Origin: Leptobrachium leishanense
Lineage: Eukaryota > Chordata > Amphibia > Anura > Megophryidae
Assembly (NCBI GenBank): GCA_009667805.1
Contig: CM019065.1
Location: forward strand, 18,934,611 to 18,998,610
Direction of reading: 5' to 3'
Length of the DNA stretch: 64,000 nt
A program made the position numbers and the translations under genes. A model generated the notes under the pieces. The model saw only the letters and a list, made by a program, of their open reading frames with translations, was not told the origin of the DNA and did not search any database. The number at the start of each line of letters is the position of its first letter. The first letter of the stretch is position 1. This document shows, piece by piece, positions 32,266 through 43,290 of this stretch.

Positions 32266-33497
32266 CCACTTCGGTGCTGAGGACGCGCTCAGCGCGTCCT
32301 CAGCATTCCCGCTGGTGTGCTGAGGACGCGCTGAGCGCGTCCTCCCATTGGGGTCAGCGTTCGGCCGGGTTCCGGCTGATCGCTGGCCCCTCCGGTGCGG
32401 GCTGACATCCTGGATGTCAGCCCGGCATCTGGAACAGCAGCCGCCGGAATTTGGTGTCATCGCGGCAGCGCGATGACACCAAATTCAGGCGCCCCCCCCG
32501 CATGTGCGGAGGAGGCGCCTGAAAGGGAGGGGGGAGGTCCTTCGGACCTCTCTCCCTCCCGATCGGCGACTCTGCGGGGGTTAACCCAGGCATCATTTGG
32601 AAGGGCACAGCCTGCCCTTCCAAATGATGCCTGGCATTAACCCCTGGGGAGCTGGATCGCGAATCGGCGCTGAAAAGCGCCGGTTCGCGATCCTTTCCCG
32701 GAGCTGGCCGACATCTTGGATGTCGGCCAAGCCTCCGGGAACTCCCCCTGAGGACTGGCGTCATCGTGCGTAGCACGATGACGCCAGTCCTAGAGTTAAC
32801 CCTTAACTGCCACCAACGGTGGAGATAGGGAGTTCATTGGAACTCCCTATCTCCCGATCCGTGGCAGTTAGGGGTTAAATTTTGTTATGGTTGGATCGGC
32901 CAGAGCATGGCCGTTCCAACGATACCAAACACTACAGTGAAAAAAGTTGTAAAAAAAAATAAAAATTAAAAATTAAAAAAAAAAATTAAAAAAAAATTAT
33001 AAAAAAAAAATAAACACTTTTTTTTTATTTTTTTTGGTTTGTTAGTGTAGCAATATTGTTCCCATTTCAATTATAATGTGAACAATGATGCTGCACTAAC
33101 GATTTTTGTATGCGGTGCGTTTGTTAAAAATCGCGTAATTTTCCCCAAAAAAAAATGTAACGAGACCCCATCTCTAATTTTTTTAACAAGCGCACCCCAT
33201 ACAAAATATAACCGCAATTGCTCGCATGTTAAAATGTGAAAAAAAACACTTTACACATTGTAAATTATTGAAAATACATATTTTATTGCACTTTTTGTTA
33301 TAATATACAGACATGACATAACGTATACATATAATAATGACATATTATGAATCTACCGAGTCTGACGGAAAGAACAATATATAATATGTCTGGGTCATAT
33401 ACTAAAATAAGCCTTCAAAACACGTTTAAACATGATGTGCAAAACAGGTAAAAATGACCTCAGCACAGGGGCGGGAAAAGCCTCAGCAGCGAAAGGG
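32266..33497 (+). mobile_element. piggyBac-type MITE, complete, hairpin-rich, 1232 bp
   Basis: TTAA on both sides (32262-32265 and 33498-33501). Tips CCACTTCGGTGCTGAGG and the complement of CCTCAGCAGCGAAAGGG. The first 630 bp are a run of at least ten inverted repeats, for example GAGGACGCGCT/AGCGCGTCCTC twice, GTGTCATCGCG/CGCGATGACAC, GATCGCGAA...TTCGCGATC, GGCGTCATCGTGC/GCACGATGACGCC and GGAGATAGGGAGTT/AACTCCCTATCTCC. The second half is AT-rich. No ORF of transposase type. Two partial copies are at 1-1513 and 9327-10022. Confidence 0.9.
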
Positions 33498-33501
33498 TTA
33501 A

Positions 33502-33655
33502 AATGTACACACAAAACCGTTTTATTTTCACAAAGCACATGTTATATAGGCAAAAAACTGTTTCTACTGAATAAAATACATCAAAAATTACTGTTAATTT
33601 AATAGGAATAGTATATATATATGATCTGCCAGATATATATATATATATATATATA
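33502..33655. other. Short intronic spacer with TA runs
   Basis: No gene. TA runs at about 33612-33660 precede the Penelope-like element. Confidence 0.5.
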
Positions 33656-35660
33656 TACTGTGTATATAGAAAGGATATCCAGATGCACACGAAGACTTGC
33701 ATAAATAGGTCTTTTATTTAGAGCGACGTTTCAGTCCAAAAGGACTTTTCTCAAGATAATACAAAATACAACACAGCATATATATATATATATATATACA
33801 CCCATCAAATAAATTCAAAATGAGGTTCGAGACAAACGCCCCTGCAACAGAAGTACGCCCCAAAGGTACCGATACACCTGTAAACCAGGAAACACCTAAC
33901 ACATAATCAAAGACAAAGTGTGGAAATAGAAAACAAATAAAAACAAGCAATGGCCTCATCTACATAATAAGAAAAAAGTTTCTACATTATTATATTATTT
34001 AAATTAAACAAAGAACAGATGTATTAGAGTAAACCATGCATCAATAACTACGTATAGCCACCAGTATCAGAGAAGTGGTGTGTACACGTATATGGAGGAA
34101 ATTCAAGGCATGTTTATTAAATAGAAAAAACACAAAAATATATAAATATATCCCATAATATATATATATATATATATATTACCTGGTCGCTAAAAAGGGT
34201 ATATACAAATTTTTTTCATTTAACCCCATAGGTGCTAGAGTGTTTAAGGTGAATATCCAGAAGGCGTCTCAGCAATGCATTGGCTCGATCACCCCCCCCC
34301 CCCCCTCCGCATTGGTGGGGCATGATCAATTCCCATAACCCTAAGTGAGGGCAAGGGATGTCCCATCTCTTGGAAATGTCGAGCAACTGGTTGGGAATGT
34401 TCGTTACCGGCGAGCGCAGCCCTGATGGCAGAGCGATGATTGGCCATCCGCGTGCGTAACATGTTAATGGATTTCCCAATATATGTAAGCCCACATGGGC
34501 AAGTCATTTTATATACCACGAATTCCATGGTACATGTAATCCTGTGTCTGATGGTGAATTTACTGTCATTGTACGGATGGTAGAAGACCTTCCCAGATAT
34601 TAAGCAATTGCAGGTCGTACAACCTAGACATCAAACACATCCAGGATTAGACTTTACTTGAATGATTCTCTGATGTTGATCTGTGTGAACCAAAAGGTCC
34701 CCCAGATTCTTACCACGTTTGTACGACATCCTAGGAGAGTGCCGTACCTTCGCCGAACGTTTAGGGTCACTCTGGAGTATCCGCCAATGTTCTTTAACCA
34801 CATGTCGAAAAGTGTTAGGAAGGGTATGAAATGTTTGAACAAAAGTTACACGGGGGACATGGGACAAGCATACGCTCACGGGCTCGAATTAAAGATTTAT
34901 CAAGAAGATCTGATTTATATCCTCGATATATAGAACGAGAATACATTTGGGATAGCTGTTGCACACACATCACTTCACTTGAATTGTTACGTAGTACACG
35001 AAGGAACTAGGATATCGGCAATGACTCTTTCAGATGTTTTGGATGGAAGCTAGTGGCATGCAACAAAGTGTTGCGGTCAGTACTTTTCCGTAACAAGGAA
35101 TGTTCAATTCTCTTATCCTGAATAGAAATAGACAAATCTAAGAAATTTATCATATTAGAACTACATTCATATGACAATCGTATCGTAGTTGAAAGAGCAT
35201 TCAACTGCGTCATGATGTTTGAGAGATCCATGGGGGTGCCATGCCAGATAAAAAAATATCATCGATAAATCGAAGATATAATTGTAAATTTTCACCAAAA
35301 GCGGGTAGAATATATTGGGTCTCATCTGGCATGACACCCCCATGGATCTCTCAAACATCACAACGCAGTTCTCTGTTTAATTTAAATAATATAATTATGT
35401 AGAAACTTTTTTCTTATTATGTAGATGAGGCCATTGCTTGTTTTTATTTGTTTTCTATTTCCACACTTTGTCTTTGATTATGTGTTAGGTGTTTCCTGGT
35501 TTACAGGTGTATCGGTACCTTTGGGGCGTACTTCTGTTGCAGGGGCGTTTGTCTCGAACCTCGTTTTGAATTTATTTGATGGGTGTATATATATATATGC
35601 TGTGTTGTATTTTGTATTATCTTGAGAAAAGTCCTTTCGGACTGAAACGTTGATCTACTG
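33656..35660 (-). mobile_element. Penelope-like retroelement 1, minus strand, with inverted ends
   Basis: Inverted terminal segments of about 280 bp (33715-34000 and 35385-35650) surround a minus-strand RT/GIY-YIG remnant. Each end carries the hammerhead-like string TTGAGAAAAGTCC-TTTC-GGACTGAAACG or its complement. Inverted flanking repeats, the RT type and the C-terminal GIY-YIG domain together identify Penelope-like elements. 5' truncated at the RT catalytic box, where the sequence folds back on itself. Confidence 0.85.
34216..35260 (-). pseudogene. Penelope RT C-terminal part and GIY-YIG endonuclease
   Basis: Minus-strand order: RT box FIDDIF (35270-35250, followed by a one-base frameshift), NMINFLDLSISIQ, KSTDRNTLLHATSFHP, a linker, then VVYKMTCPCGLTYIGKS...LRTRMANHRSAIR (34524-34420), a GIY-YIG nuclease of the Penelope C-terminal type. 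Frame is lost at a run of 14 G (complement of C at 34292-34305), after which the C-terminal tail TLNTLAPMGLN is read in another frame. Confidence 0.88.
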
Positions 35661-35670
35661 TATATATATA

Positions 35671-36520
35671 CAGTGCTTTTTTCCTGGATAAATAGATGGG
35701 GGTACTCTCACATCCAGGGAAAAACTGATTATTATGACTATTTTCGGGTCCTAATAAATAATAGTTGTAGTTCACTTAAAGGAAGGCACTATAAAAGGAA
35801 CCATATTTTTTAATACTGTGTTCCCATGAACTACAGCTATTGATGTAACCCTATGGGGGTTATCCACTAAGTGTCTCTGTTGCAAGAATAATCTGTATTG
35901 CAGGGCTGTTAGCTTTTTTTGGGTTTTTTTTTTGCAACGCTGACACTGAGTAGATAATCCCCTAGCATTTGAGAGCACCACAGCAATGAAACTCACAGTT
36001 TTGCTGAGTATGTATGAACTCCACAGCAATAAAACTCACAGTAATGCGCAGTGTGTATGAGCGCCACAGCAATGACACTCACAGTAGTGCGCAGTGTGTA
36101 TGAGCTCCACAGCAATGAAACTCACAGTAATGCGCAGTATGTATGTGCTCCAACGCAATGACACTCACAGTAATGTGCAGTGGGTATGAGCTCCACAGCA
36201 ATGACACTCACAGTAATGCGCAGTGTGTATGAGCTCCACAGCAATGACACTCACAGTAATGCACAGTGGCTGCAGAGAGGGGGGAGCAGCCCTCCCTTGT
36301 CACTTACTGGGGTAGGGGAGTTATCAGTCCCTACATACATTCCTGACAATCAGCAGCGTACAGGAGTAACATGAGCTGCCGAGCACTTCCGATTCTCTGC
36401 CCGCCACTGTAGGAGGAGGGAGGATCATCATGCTCTCTCCTGTTAGTTCTGGCTGCTGGTGCGATGCCGGTACTGAGTGGTGAGGTGAAGGTACTGAGTA
36501 CCCCCTGAAAAAAAGTCCTG
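35671..36520. mobile_element. hAT element, second copy, 850 bp
   Basis: Tips CAGTGCTTTTTTCCTGG and the complement of CCTGAAAAAAAGTCCTG, as in 16853-18241. Flanks TATATATA / TATATACA are compatible with an 8-bp duplication with one change. The interior has seven copies of an about 43-bp GAGCTCCACAGCAATGACAC unit (35980-36270). Confidence 0.85.
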
Positions 36521-37328
36521 TATATACACATACACAGCAGTCAGACTTTAAATATATATATACACACATACACAGCAGTCAGACTTTAAATATATATATA
36601 CACACATACACAGCAGTCAGACTTTAAATATATATATACACACATACACAGCAGTCAGACTTTAAATATATATATACACACATACACAGCAGCCAGACTT
36701 TATATATATATATACACACATACACAGCAGCCAGACTTTAAATATATATATACACACATACACAGCAGCCAGACTTTAAATATATATATACACACATACA
36801 CAGCAGCCAGACTTTAAATATATATATATACACACATACACAGCAGCCAGACTTTAAATATATATATACACACATACACACACAGCAGGAAGACTTTAAA
36901 TATATATATACACACATACACAGCAGTCAGACTTTAAATATATATATACACACATACACAGCAGTCAGACTTTAAATATATATATACACACATACACAGC
37001 AGTCAGACTTTAAATATATATATACACACATACACAGCAGTCAGACTTTAAATATATATATACACACACATACACAGCAGCCAGACTTTAAATATATATA
37101 TACACACATACACAGCAGCCAGACTTTAAATATATATATACACACATACACAGCAGCCAGACTTTAAATATATATATACACACATACACAGCAGCCAGAC
37201 TTTAAATATATATATATACACACATACACAGCAGCCAGACTTTAAATATATATATACACACATACACACACAGCAGGAAGACTTTAAATATATATATACA
37301 CACATACAAAGCAGCCAGACTTTAAATA
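36521..37328. repeat. Minisatellite, about 38-bp unit, left part
   Basis: About 20 copies of CAGCAGYCAGACTTTAAA followed by (TA)4 and CACACATACA. It is interrupted at 37328 by Penelope-like element 2 and resumes at 41137. Confidence 0.96.
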
Positions 37329-37593
37329 TAGAAAAAAGAAATAGATAGGCAACACCGAATTTTCTTACTTGATCAGCTTTAATTCCAATCCATCGCAGGT
37401 AAAGAGAGTGATACAACGTTTCGGCTACAAAGCCTTAATCATCTATGACATTCTTGTTTCCCACAGCACATTAAATACCTACAAACCAATCAAAATCCTA
37501 AAAAGTTACACACATGAATTGTTTAAAAACCATGCCATAGTATGGTGGCGTTACATTGATGATGTTTTTGGCATATGGGGGGTACCAATAGGT

Positions 37594-38940
37594 CAGCCCT
37601 CAAAATTTCCACTCGCTTACTTGCGTTTTGCGAGTGGAAATTGAGCGCTGGCGAGTAAAACTGTACACGCAGGCAGCATGATAAAGTCTATCGTGCTGCC
37701 TGCACTGCGTTTTCAGCCGGCGGCTGTGTTTTTTTTTTTGCAGGTCAGCCAGTCTGCTTTTTTTTTCAGCAAACGGGACTTGGCTGGAATCATTTCCTGG
37801 GAGGGAGGGGGGTTTGCTCTCACCCGCGGCACCTTTATCAGACCATCCTGCTGCACGCTGGATCTTTCTCCTTCAAGCTGGGCCCCTTATCTTCCGGGCA
37901 CAGCGTGAAGGATAATCTCCGCCCCCTCATTCTACTCTCCAGGTCAGGAAACCGGAGGGGGGGGATGAAATAAATGGCAGGGGGTTAAAATGGAGAGGAA
38001 GAGATGAATGGGGGGGAGAAATGAAATAGAGAGATGAATTGGGGAGAAATGAAACGAAAGATGAATGGGGGGGAGAAATGAAATGAAAGATGAATTGGGG
38101 GGAGAAATGGAGGGAGATGAATGAAGAGGAGGAGATGAATGAAGAGGAGGAGATGAATGAAGAGGAGGAGATGAATGGGGAGAGAGAAATTAATTGGGCA
38201 AAAGAAATTAAAGGGAGGGAGAAATTAATTAAAGTGGGGAGAGAAATTAATTAAAGGGGGCCCCTTGGCAGAAAAAAGGTTCCCCACCCCTGGTGTAAAC
38301 TAAGGGAAAGTAAAAAAGCTGCCAAGCTGTCAGCGCGCCAGAAGTGACGCCAGAACCAGTGCCGCTACTACAACGCCCGCTAGAGGCCATAATTGGTGAA
38401 ATGGTGGTGAGGTTATGAGGCATTTGAGGTTATGCAAAATAAATCCTATTTATAAAGAGATGAGTGATACAGAACGAGCAAAAGAAAGAAAAAATGGGGC
38501 TGGAAGTATCGCAGATGAAAATTTATGGATTCATCTATATAAGCATTCAAGGGGGAAACCTGACTTTGGGGTCCTCTAACTTCTAATGATAACCTGGCAT
38601 ATGAATAATGTGAGTATTCGGTTCCACTTGATATATTGGATGCATAAACACCAAATTAATTTGGTCCTAAAAACTGTTGGAGAGGAGTCTGTACTTAATT
38701 GATGAAACTACTTGTCTGGGTCTGGTGCCTGGGTATACATGTATCTGATGCTTGGGTATTAATGTTATTTATTATTTTGTAACTTTATTCTGAATAAAAC
38801 CTTTAGCAGTGTAATTTCATAAGATAATTTAAGAAGGTGTGTTTAGGGGCGGAGTTTAGGGCAGGGTAGGTGGGGCAACTGGTTGGCGAGTAACTCTTAT
38901 GGTCTGGCTAGTAGCTTGGGACTTGAAATTTTGAGCTTTG
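37594..38940. mobile_element. hAT element inside Penelope-like element 2, 1347 bp
   Basis: Tips CAGCCCTCAAAATTTC and the complement of GAAATTTTGAGCTTTG; 8-bp flanks CAATAGGT (37586-37593) and CAATAGAT (38941-38948). Removing it rejoins the RT frame. The interior has a purine-rich stretch of GATGAATGGGGGGAGAAATG-like repeats (37945-38265) and the tip of another hAT repeat (GGTTCCCCACCCCTGGTG, about 38278-38296). Confidence 0.85.
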
Positions 38941-39643
38941 CAATAGATGATTTAATTCATTTTCAAGAGGAGATCAACAGGGTCTCCCCAGCTATACAAT
39001 CTACCATGGAGAGCAGTGACAAAGAGATTTGTTTTCTTGATCTTTAACTCAGGAAGAGTGGAGATAGGATCATAAGTGATCTATTCGTGAAACCTACAGA
39101 CCGTAATAGTCTACTACATTTTTCTAGTTTTCATCCGGATCATGTGCTAAAATCTCTACCCCGAAGCCAGTTTACGAGGATAGTCCGGAATGTTTCCGAT
39201 CACGAACAGAGGAAGGTTAGATTAAATGAGATGGAAGAGAAATTTTTCTGCACGCTCCTATCCCAGGGAACTATTGAGAACGGAAAAGACTAGGGCATTA
39301 CAGATGGATCGTCTAAGCCTTATTACCCCATCAGAAAAGAGGGGGAAAGCGAAAATGAATAAAATAGTATTTTCTACCAACTTTAATAGAGCTAGTCGAG
39401 GAATCAACGCAATAATTAAAAATAATTGGAAAATCCTCAGTAAGGGTTTTCCTGGTGTTGAGGAATTTAAATCCTTTCCTCTTTTCGCCTACCAAAGGAA
39501 CAAAAATCTTAAAGATAAATTGGTTAAAACAGACATGGGTCCATCATCGAATAAGGTCCAAACCTTTATGGGAGTGGAGAGATTAGGCACTTTTCCTTGT
39601 CTCTCATGTAGTTGCTTCAATGCAATAATTAAGGGGGACACCC

Positions 39644-40352
39644 TGTCGTAGAAATTATTCTACTATTTCTGTGTAGTTAGATCCGCTGCACTTACAAGCA
39701 GTTCTCTGCTCTCCCTGCCATACTTATCTGAGCGCGCGCAGTAAGGAGACACAGAGACTCTGCTGTTGTCTTGTTGGATCCTCATTTCCTGTATAATGGA
39801 TGCCTTCTCTAGCCCAGAAAGAGTCACACACAATGCTGCTTCTAGCTGGAGTCCATCTGACCAAGAGACCAAGAGCTCTTTGCCTCTGGACCCCTTAATT
39901 TATTAGACAATAGGACAACGCCCAGTGGCTGATGGCTTTACAACATAAACCATTCAGCCCAGTAAGTACATTTACATATCAAAAGGACAGGGGAGTGAAC
40001 TAGGATGGCTGACCAGTCCACCATCATTGTCAGCATGGACCCCATTCAACACTGCTCAAATTTGATCAGTATCTAGTGAAGATCAGTCTACTTGTTCTTA
40101 TAGATTTGAGACATATCTGCGGAGACATTCCAGCTATTGTCAGTACACGGTACGAGTGTACAGACAAGGCTTAAATGTCTTAAAAGCAGGTATGTATCCA
40201 GAAAGAGATAGCGTAGCCGCTGCTTCTGATTAAACCCAAGTACCCTCTGCTAGAGCGTTTCTCGGTTTAATCCAACACAGGGAGGAAGATGACAATTTAT
40301 AAAACACACACATCCTAGAGTATAATGTCCACATAATAAAATTTCCACAACA
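39644..40352. mobile_element. Probable solo LTR inside Penelope-like element 2
   Basis: TGTCGTAGAAATTATTC ... TTCCACAACA with 4-bp flanks ACCC (39640-39643 and 40353-40356). It interrupts the linker before GIY-YIG. TG...CA tips and the short duplication fit an LTR, but no internal region or second copy is present to confirm it. Confidence 0.55.
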
Positions 40353-41136
40353 ACCCCCATACAGGGGAACAATATAGAATTCAGAGTTTTTCACATGCAA
40401 TAGCTCCTTTGTAGTTTATCTCATTAAGTGTCCGTGTGGTCTCACCTATGTAGGCAAGACCACAAGGAAAATAAAGGAGAGAATCACCCAACATAAATCC
40501 ACTATACGGACAGGTAAAACGGATTTACCTATACCCGAACATTTTTGCAGAGAAAACCATTCAATCGCTCAATTACGCTTTCAAGTTATTGATCATATCC
40601 CAGCGCTTAGACGGCGGGGGGGGGGGGGTGCGACAGGGCTTTACTACTAAAACAGAGAGAAAAAATGTGGATTTTTAAACTAGACACTTTTTGGCCACGG
40701 GAGCTGAATAAAGAATTCAATTTAGATTTATTTTTCTGATTTAATACAGCTGTTTGTTTTTTCTTTTTTTCCCTTTTTTTCTTCTTTTTGTTATTGATGG
40801 ATTGGAAATGGTTGTGTTTCTGTTACTGAAAGGGTTAAATTGCCCTGATCAATTATAAAACCTGCCTCCTTTTTAGGATTTTGATTGGTTTGTAGGTATT
40901 TAATGTGCTGTGGGAAACAAGAATGTCATAGATGATTAAGGCTTTGTAGCCGAAACGTTGTATCACTCTCTTTACCTGCGATGGATTGGAATTAAAGCTG
41001 ATCAAGTAAGAAAATTCGGTGTTGCCTATCTATTTCTTTTTTCTGTTTTACTGGGATAGCGGATCCCTGGATGGTGCACCCATTCGTCATTTGGATTCTT
41101 GCCCTTCTAGGTGTAGCCACGCAGTTTGTGTTTGTA

Positions 41137-41426
41137 GACTTTAAATATATATACAGTATATACACATACACAGCAGCCAGACTTTAAATGTATATATACA
41201 CACATACACAGCAGCCATACTTTAAATATATATATACACACATACACAGCAGCCAGACTTTAAATATATATATACACACATACACAGCAGCCAGACTTTA
41301 AATATATATATACACACATACAAAGGAGCCAGACTTTAAATATATATATACACACATACACAGCAGCCAGACTTTAAATATATATATATATACACACATA
41401 CACAGCAGCCAGACTTTAAATATATA
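41137..41426. repeat. 38-bp minisatellite, middle part
   Basis: Seven further units in phase with 36521-37328; resumes again at 41906-41972. Confidence 0.95.
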
Positions 41427-41905
41427 TGATGATGTTCGTCCATCGTATTCGATGAGGACCTTGACATCTAGCAGGTTGTGGGTTGTCCACGGTGTGTCTG
41501 CAGATGGCTGATGAGGCCTATTCGAGCACGAAATGTTCTGCCACATGTCGAGCAGACATGTGTGGATACCCCTGTTGCAACATTTGCAGTCCTGGCTTTG
41601 CAAAGTGCTCGCTTCTCTTGTGCTATGGTTGCTCTTCTGTCCTCAAATATCTGGCAGCCTTGGAGGATCAGCATGCGCCATGATGATCGATCTTGTGCCA
41701 AGATTTCCCAGGAGGTGATATCAATATCCATGGACTTGAAGGAGGCTTTCAGTGTATGTTTGTATTGCTTCCTTTGTCCCCTGTGCGACCGCTTTCCTTG
41801 AGACAGCTCACCGTAGAGGCGCTGTTTAGGGATGCGATGATCGGGCATCCTTGCAACATGACCTGCCCAGCGTGTCTGGGCTTTCATCAGCAGGGTGTAA
41901 ATATA
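41427..41905 (-). mobile_element. Non-LTR retrotransposon, C-terminal fragment with zinc finger
   Basis: Minus strand: TRWAGHVARMPDHRIPKQRL, GQRKQYKHTLKASFKSMDID, then a C2H2-type finger CSTCGRTFRARIGLISHLQTH and a stop, followed by a short CAT-repeat tail. This tail is familiar from many endonuclease/reverse-transcriptase LINE proteins; the exact clade was not determined. 5' truncated, inserted in the minisatellite. Confidence 0.75.
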
Positions 41906-42059
41906 TATATACACACATACAAAGCAGGCAGACTTTAAATATATATATATACACATACACAGCAGCCAGACTTCTCTCTGACATACCATTTGACTCTCTC
42001 ACTCTTTACGATATCTACCCCCCCCCCACCCTTGTGACCCTTTATGTCCTAATGTTTAA

Positions 42060-42205
42060 TTCTAGGAACTGATCAGTAAGCTTCCAGACCTGAGGAAGGG
42101 AGGAATACTCTCAAAAGCTTGTCTTTTGTTGCGTATAGTCCAACAAAAAAAAGTTCACTACATTACGCTTATACTCGTATTTTGCATCTGGACTAACACA
42201 GGCCA
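42060..42205. repeat. Penelope-type terminal fragment with hammerhead-like core
   Basis: CCTGAGGAAGGGAGG...CTCTCAAAAGCTTGTC followed by GTCCAAC and CATCTGGACTAACAC. This is a widespread amphibian/fish repeat end. Confidence 0.5.
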
Positions 42206-42226
42206 ATCAAATTATATATATATAAA

Positions 42227-43268
42227 TGTAGTCCTGTGTTTATTTGGCTCTGAGGACTGCAGCTGTTATGCCTCTAGGGGAGCCAGAGGACAATGTATGG
42301 GAACATACTTTATTGGACTCATGGACCACACCCCAGAATGCCCTTACAGGAAAAAGGAAGGACCCAAGCTAAAAGAAACAGGAAGTAAAAAGCATGCATG
42401 CAGCGTGGGCAGAACAAAGTGAGCAAAGAGAGTGAGCAGTCAGATAAGAGAGATTTTCCAGGATCTGTGCAAGCTGGAGCACAGAGAATCAGCAGCATCC
42501 AGTGCTGGAGAGTGTACCTTGGTCTGCTGTATATTGTGCTGGACTGTTCAGGAGGCAAGTGTGTTTGAAGAGGGGCCCTGTGTTAAGGAGGCCGCAGGCA
42601 GAGGGATTTGCTGGCGGCATTGACTTCAGGCAGAGGAGATTCTGCATACTGCGTGGGGAAGAATTGATCCAGAGGCTGCAGATTGCTACAACGTTCAAGA
42701 GGCCTTCCTGGGACTGTGAGCAACTGAAGTTGTGCGGTAACGAGCATCTTTTCTCTCTGTCTCGCTGACAGCATTCTATCCATCTTTACACTAACTAAGA
42801 ATCACACAGCTGCTGAGCGGATTTTACCCACAGCCTTTCCTGTACTGGCAGCTACGTTATGCTAAAAGGGCCCCATCTCTTATGTGCACCAACTGGTACC
42901 CATCATCGCTGTCATTAGGACGAAGATCAGGGTGGTTCCAGGTTGTTTGGGAGGGTCCTGGGCTGGGAGGTTAGAGAGCAGTTGGTGTGTCTAGTTAGCT
43001 ACTGTATTACCTGAAATCCTTTTATGCTGCCACTTGCATTTCAATACAAGTTTATATTGTTTATTGTACCACTGTGTGTTGTTATTATTAGGTTCCTGCC
43101 TGGGCAAACAGTCCATGCCATGGATGCCCAGACAGGTGGAGGCACTGCCAACACTATGTATCCTTATTCCCAAAATGCGGAAACTCAGGACCAACAGGTA
43201 AAGCAAGAAGGTGTAACCCAGCTGGAGGGTGCCAGCGGGGGCGGCCCCAGCGGCAAAAGAGCGTTACA
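42227..43268 (+). repeat. 5' LTR of element B
   Basis: TGTAGTCC ... GCGTTACA, 1042 bp. Identity with the 3' copy stops exactly after GCGTTA, which fixes the LTR end downstream of the ATG of the small ORF at 43120. Confidence 0.93.
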
Positions 43269-43290
43269 GATGGAGGCACTGCTGAGATGA
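43120..43290 (+). CDS. LTR-embedded small ORF of element B (leader or Gag N-terminus)
   Basis: ATG in excellent context (GCCATGG). 56 codons: MDAQTGGGTANTMYPYSQNA, then E, Q and G-rich sequence. It runs through the LTR end (43268) and the primer site, and stops at TGA 43288-43290. That TGA overlaps the ATG of the next ORF (ATGA, 43287-43290). The counterpart in element A is conserved at amino-acid level with synonymous codon changes. No membrane segment or known domain seen. Role unknown; it may be a Gag N-terminal extension, a regulator or a reinitiation leader. Confidence 0.65.
   Translation: MDAQTGGGTANTMYPYSQNAETQDQQVKQEGVTQLEGASGGGPSGKRALQMEALLR
43271..43288 (+). other. Candidate primer binding site, degenerate tRNA-Gln type
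   Basis: TGGAGGCACTGCTGAGAT starts two bases after the LTR. It matches 13 of 18 positions of the complement of the tRNA-Gln 3' end. The first 12 bases recur inside both LTR-embedded ORFs. Confidence 0.45.

Larger units (their letters stand above)
37500..40739 (+). pseudogene. Penelope RT and GIY-YIG coding remnants
   Basis: WWRYIDDVFGIWGVPI (37540-37590) is the RT catalytic box and is cut by the hAT element. It resumes at 38949 as DDLIHFQEEIN, then EICFLDL, KPTDRNSLLHFSSFHP, INAIIKNNWKIL and GTFPCLSCSCFNAIIKGDT, where the solo LTR enters. After it comes SSFVVYLIKCPCGLTYVGKT...KERITQHKSTIR (GIY-YIG). A run of 13 G (40616-40628) follows, then KMWIFKLDTFWPRELN and a stop at 40737-40739. Several frameshifts. 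The N-terminal RT is missing. Confidence 0.87.
37329..41136 (+). mobile_element. Penelope-like retroelement 2, plus strand, with nested insertions
   Basis: Inverted ends: 37330-37500 is the complement of about 40865-41040, containing TTTGTAGCCGAAACGTTG. Coding pieces on the plus strand are RT, a linker and GIY-YIG. A hAT element (37594-38940) and a probable solo LTR (39644-40352) lie inside. The element sits in the middle of the 38-bp minisatellite. Confidence 0.87.

Noticed and set aside
36515..41972. CRISPR-like regular repeats
   Set aside because: Directly tandem units without unique spacers, in a vertebrate genome; a minisatellite.
41468..41989. Host C2H2 zinc-finger gene
   Set aside because: The finger is the C-terminal tail of a LINE protein (WAGHVARM context) and is 5' truncated inside a minisat array.
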